Of a DNA stretch of 7,206 nucleotides, positions 6,876-7,206 are shown piece after piece (position 1 is the first letter of the stretch; every line of letters begins with the position of its first letter). Location: assembly GCA_051010395.1 (NCBI GenBank), contig JBPCVQ010000154.1, positions 1 through 7,206 on the forward strand, in the 5' to 3' direction. The notes below the pieces were generated by a model, which was given only the letters and a program-made list of their open reading frames with translations, searched no databases and was not told where the DNA came from. This DNA comes from JANQPX01 sp051010395 (lineage in GTDB: Bacteria > Pseudomonadota > Alphaproteobacteria > Geminicoccales > Geminicoccaceae). The translations under genes and the position numbers were made by a program.

Positions 6876-6881
6876 GATCGT

Positions 6882-6887
6882 TCCTCT
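6882..6887 (-). promoter_or_regulatory. Shine-Dalgarno of the dioxygenase gene
   Basis: AGAGGA on the minus strand lies 6 bases before ATG 6875 and supports that start. Confidence 0.65.
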
Positions 6888-6979
6888 TCAGGTCCGGACG
6901 GAAACATGGGCAGGCCTATGCTCAATGGTAATCCATACGACATGAGAAATAGAGAGGATAACAGCCAGCCTCAGCCATC

Positions 6980-6993
6980 GCTCTCCTGAAACC
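6980..6993. promoter_or_regulatory. Operator-like half-site upstream of the dioxygenase gene
   Basis: GCTCTCCTGAAACC matches 12 of 14 bases of the stretch 5131-5144, the left arm and first spacer bases of the inverted repeat. The right arm is not conserved beyond CTGT, so this would be a half-site or a degenerate operator. It lies about 105 bases before ATG 6875. Confidence 0.35.
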
Positions 6994-7160
6994 GGTCCTG
7001 TGCAATACGCTTGCGGTAACGGCCTTGCCATCCGGATGGTGGCATGTTCGACATAATACCATCGCAACTGGGTTATGATCGTTTTTTGGATCGCCTCCGC
7101 CTGCAGACTGACTCAACCTCGTTAATTCAGGCTTAACCTCGCCCTGCCAAGCTTCTTGGC

Positions 7161-7184
7161 GGTCCATGCGATCCTGGGAGTCCG
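7161..7184. repeat. Second copy of the dispersed palindrome arm
   Basis: These 24 bases match 4191-4214 with only two differences (7172 T for C, 7180 G for A). Chance is a poor explanation at this length. The matching right arm would lie beyond the window end. A small hairpin (7146-7160) directly precedes this copy. Confidence 0.65.
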
Positions 7185-7206
7185 TCCGCCGGAAAAGGTT
7201 GGGTGA

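Larger units (their letters stand above)
6888..7206. other. Upstream region of the dioxygenase gene, no gene seen
   Basis: No convincing ORF lies here; a minus frame at 6922-7167 has no family features. The stretch probably holds the dioxygenase promoter, but I cannot place -35 and -10 boxes with confidence. It contains an operator-like half-site (6980-6993), a perfect 12-bp palindrome CCATCCGGATGG (7028-7039), a T6 run at 7082-7087, a hairpin GCCAAG-CTT-CTTGGC (7146-7160) and a second copy of the dispersed palindrome arm (7161-7184). Confidence 0.5.

Noticed and set aside
7052..7057. CATAAT as a plus-strand -10 box
   Set aside because: No -35 at a suitable distance and no plus-strand gene follows within the window.

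Overview
The window looks like chromosomal DNA of a fairly GC-rich alphaproteobacterium. The basis is the Era and GMP synthase sequences, high G/C at third codon positions, and a detoxification gene set (FAX-like GST, ring-cleaving VOC protein, YafY-type regulator) common in soil and aquatic members of that class. I cannot fix the genus. No phage, transposase, CRISPR, rRNA or tRNA signal was found.

Layout: (1) 1-890 has no recognisable large gene and is less GC-rich than the rest. It holds one credible small ORF (581-688) for a very hydrophobic 35-residue peptide. (2) 891-2974, minus strand: a DUF3291-type protein followed by guaA (GMP synthase), probably one transcript. A short GC-rich hairpin abuts each stop codon. 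(3) 3085-4050, plus strand: era, the ribosome-assembly GTPase, divergent from the DUF3291 gene and without rnc or recO beside it. (4) 4051-4345: the gap between the converging era and regulator genes. It carries a 73-bp imperfect palindrome whose left arm recurs at 7161-7184, so it is probably a dispersed REP-like element. (5) 4346-6875: a regulator/detoxification block. A YafY/WYL-type regulator (minus) diverges from a GST-like gene (plus) across a perfect 13-bp inverted repeat, the likely operator. The GST gene is broken by a one-base frameshift. Seven bases past its stop codon begins the stop of a converging gene for an MhqO/PcpA-like ring-cleaving dioxygenase (minus). (6) 6876-7206: the upstream region of the dioxygenase gene, with a half-site resembling the operator and, at the window edge, the second copy of the palindrome arm.

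How the genes may work together: guaA and era are housekeeping genes. The regulator, GST and dioxygenase form a plausible small regulon against electrophiles, quinones or aromatic compounds. That is inferred from gene families, the operator-like repeat and its partial copy upstream of the dioxygenase. The most interesting items are that operator pair, the frameshifted GST, the small hydrophobic peptide and the dispersed palindrome. None is proof of a new system.
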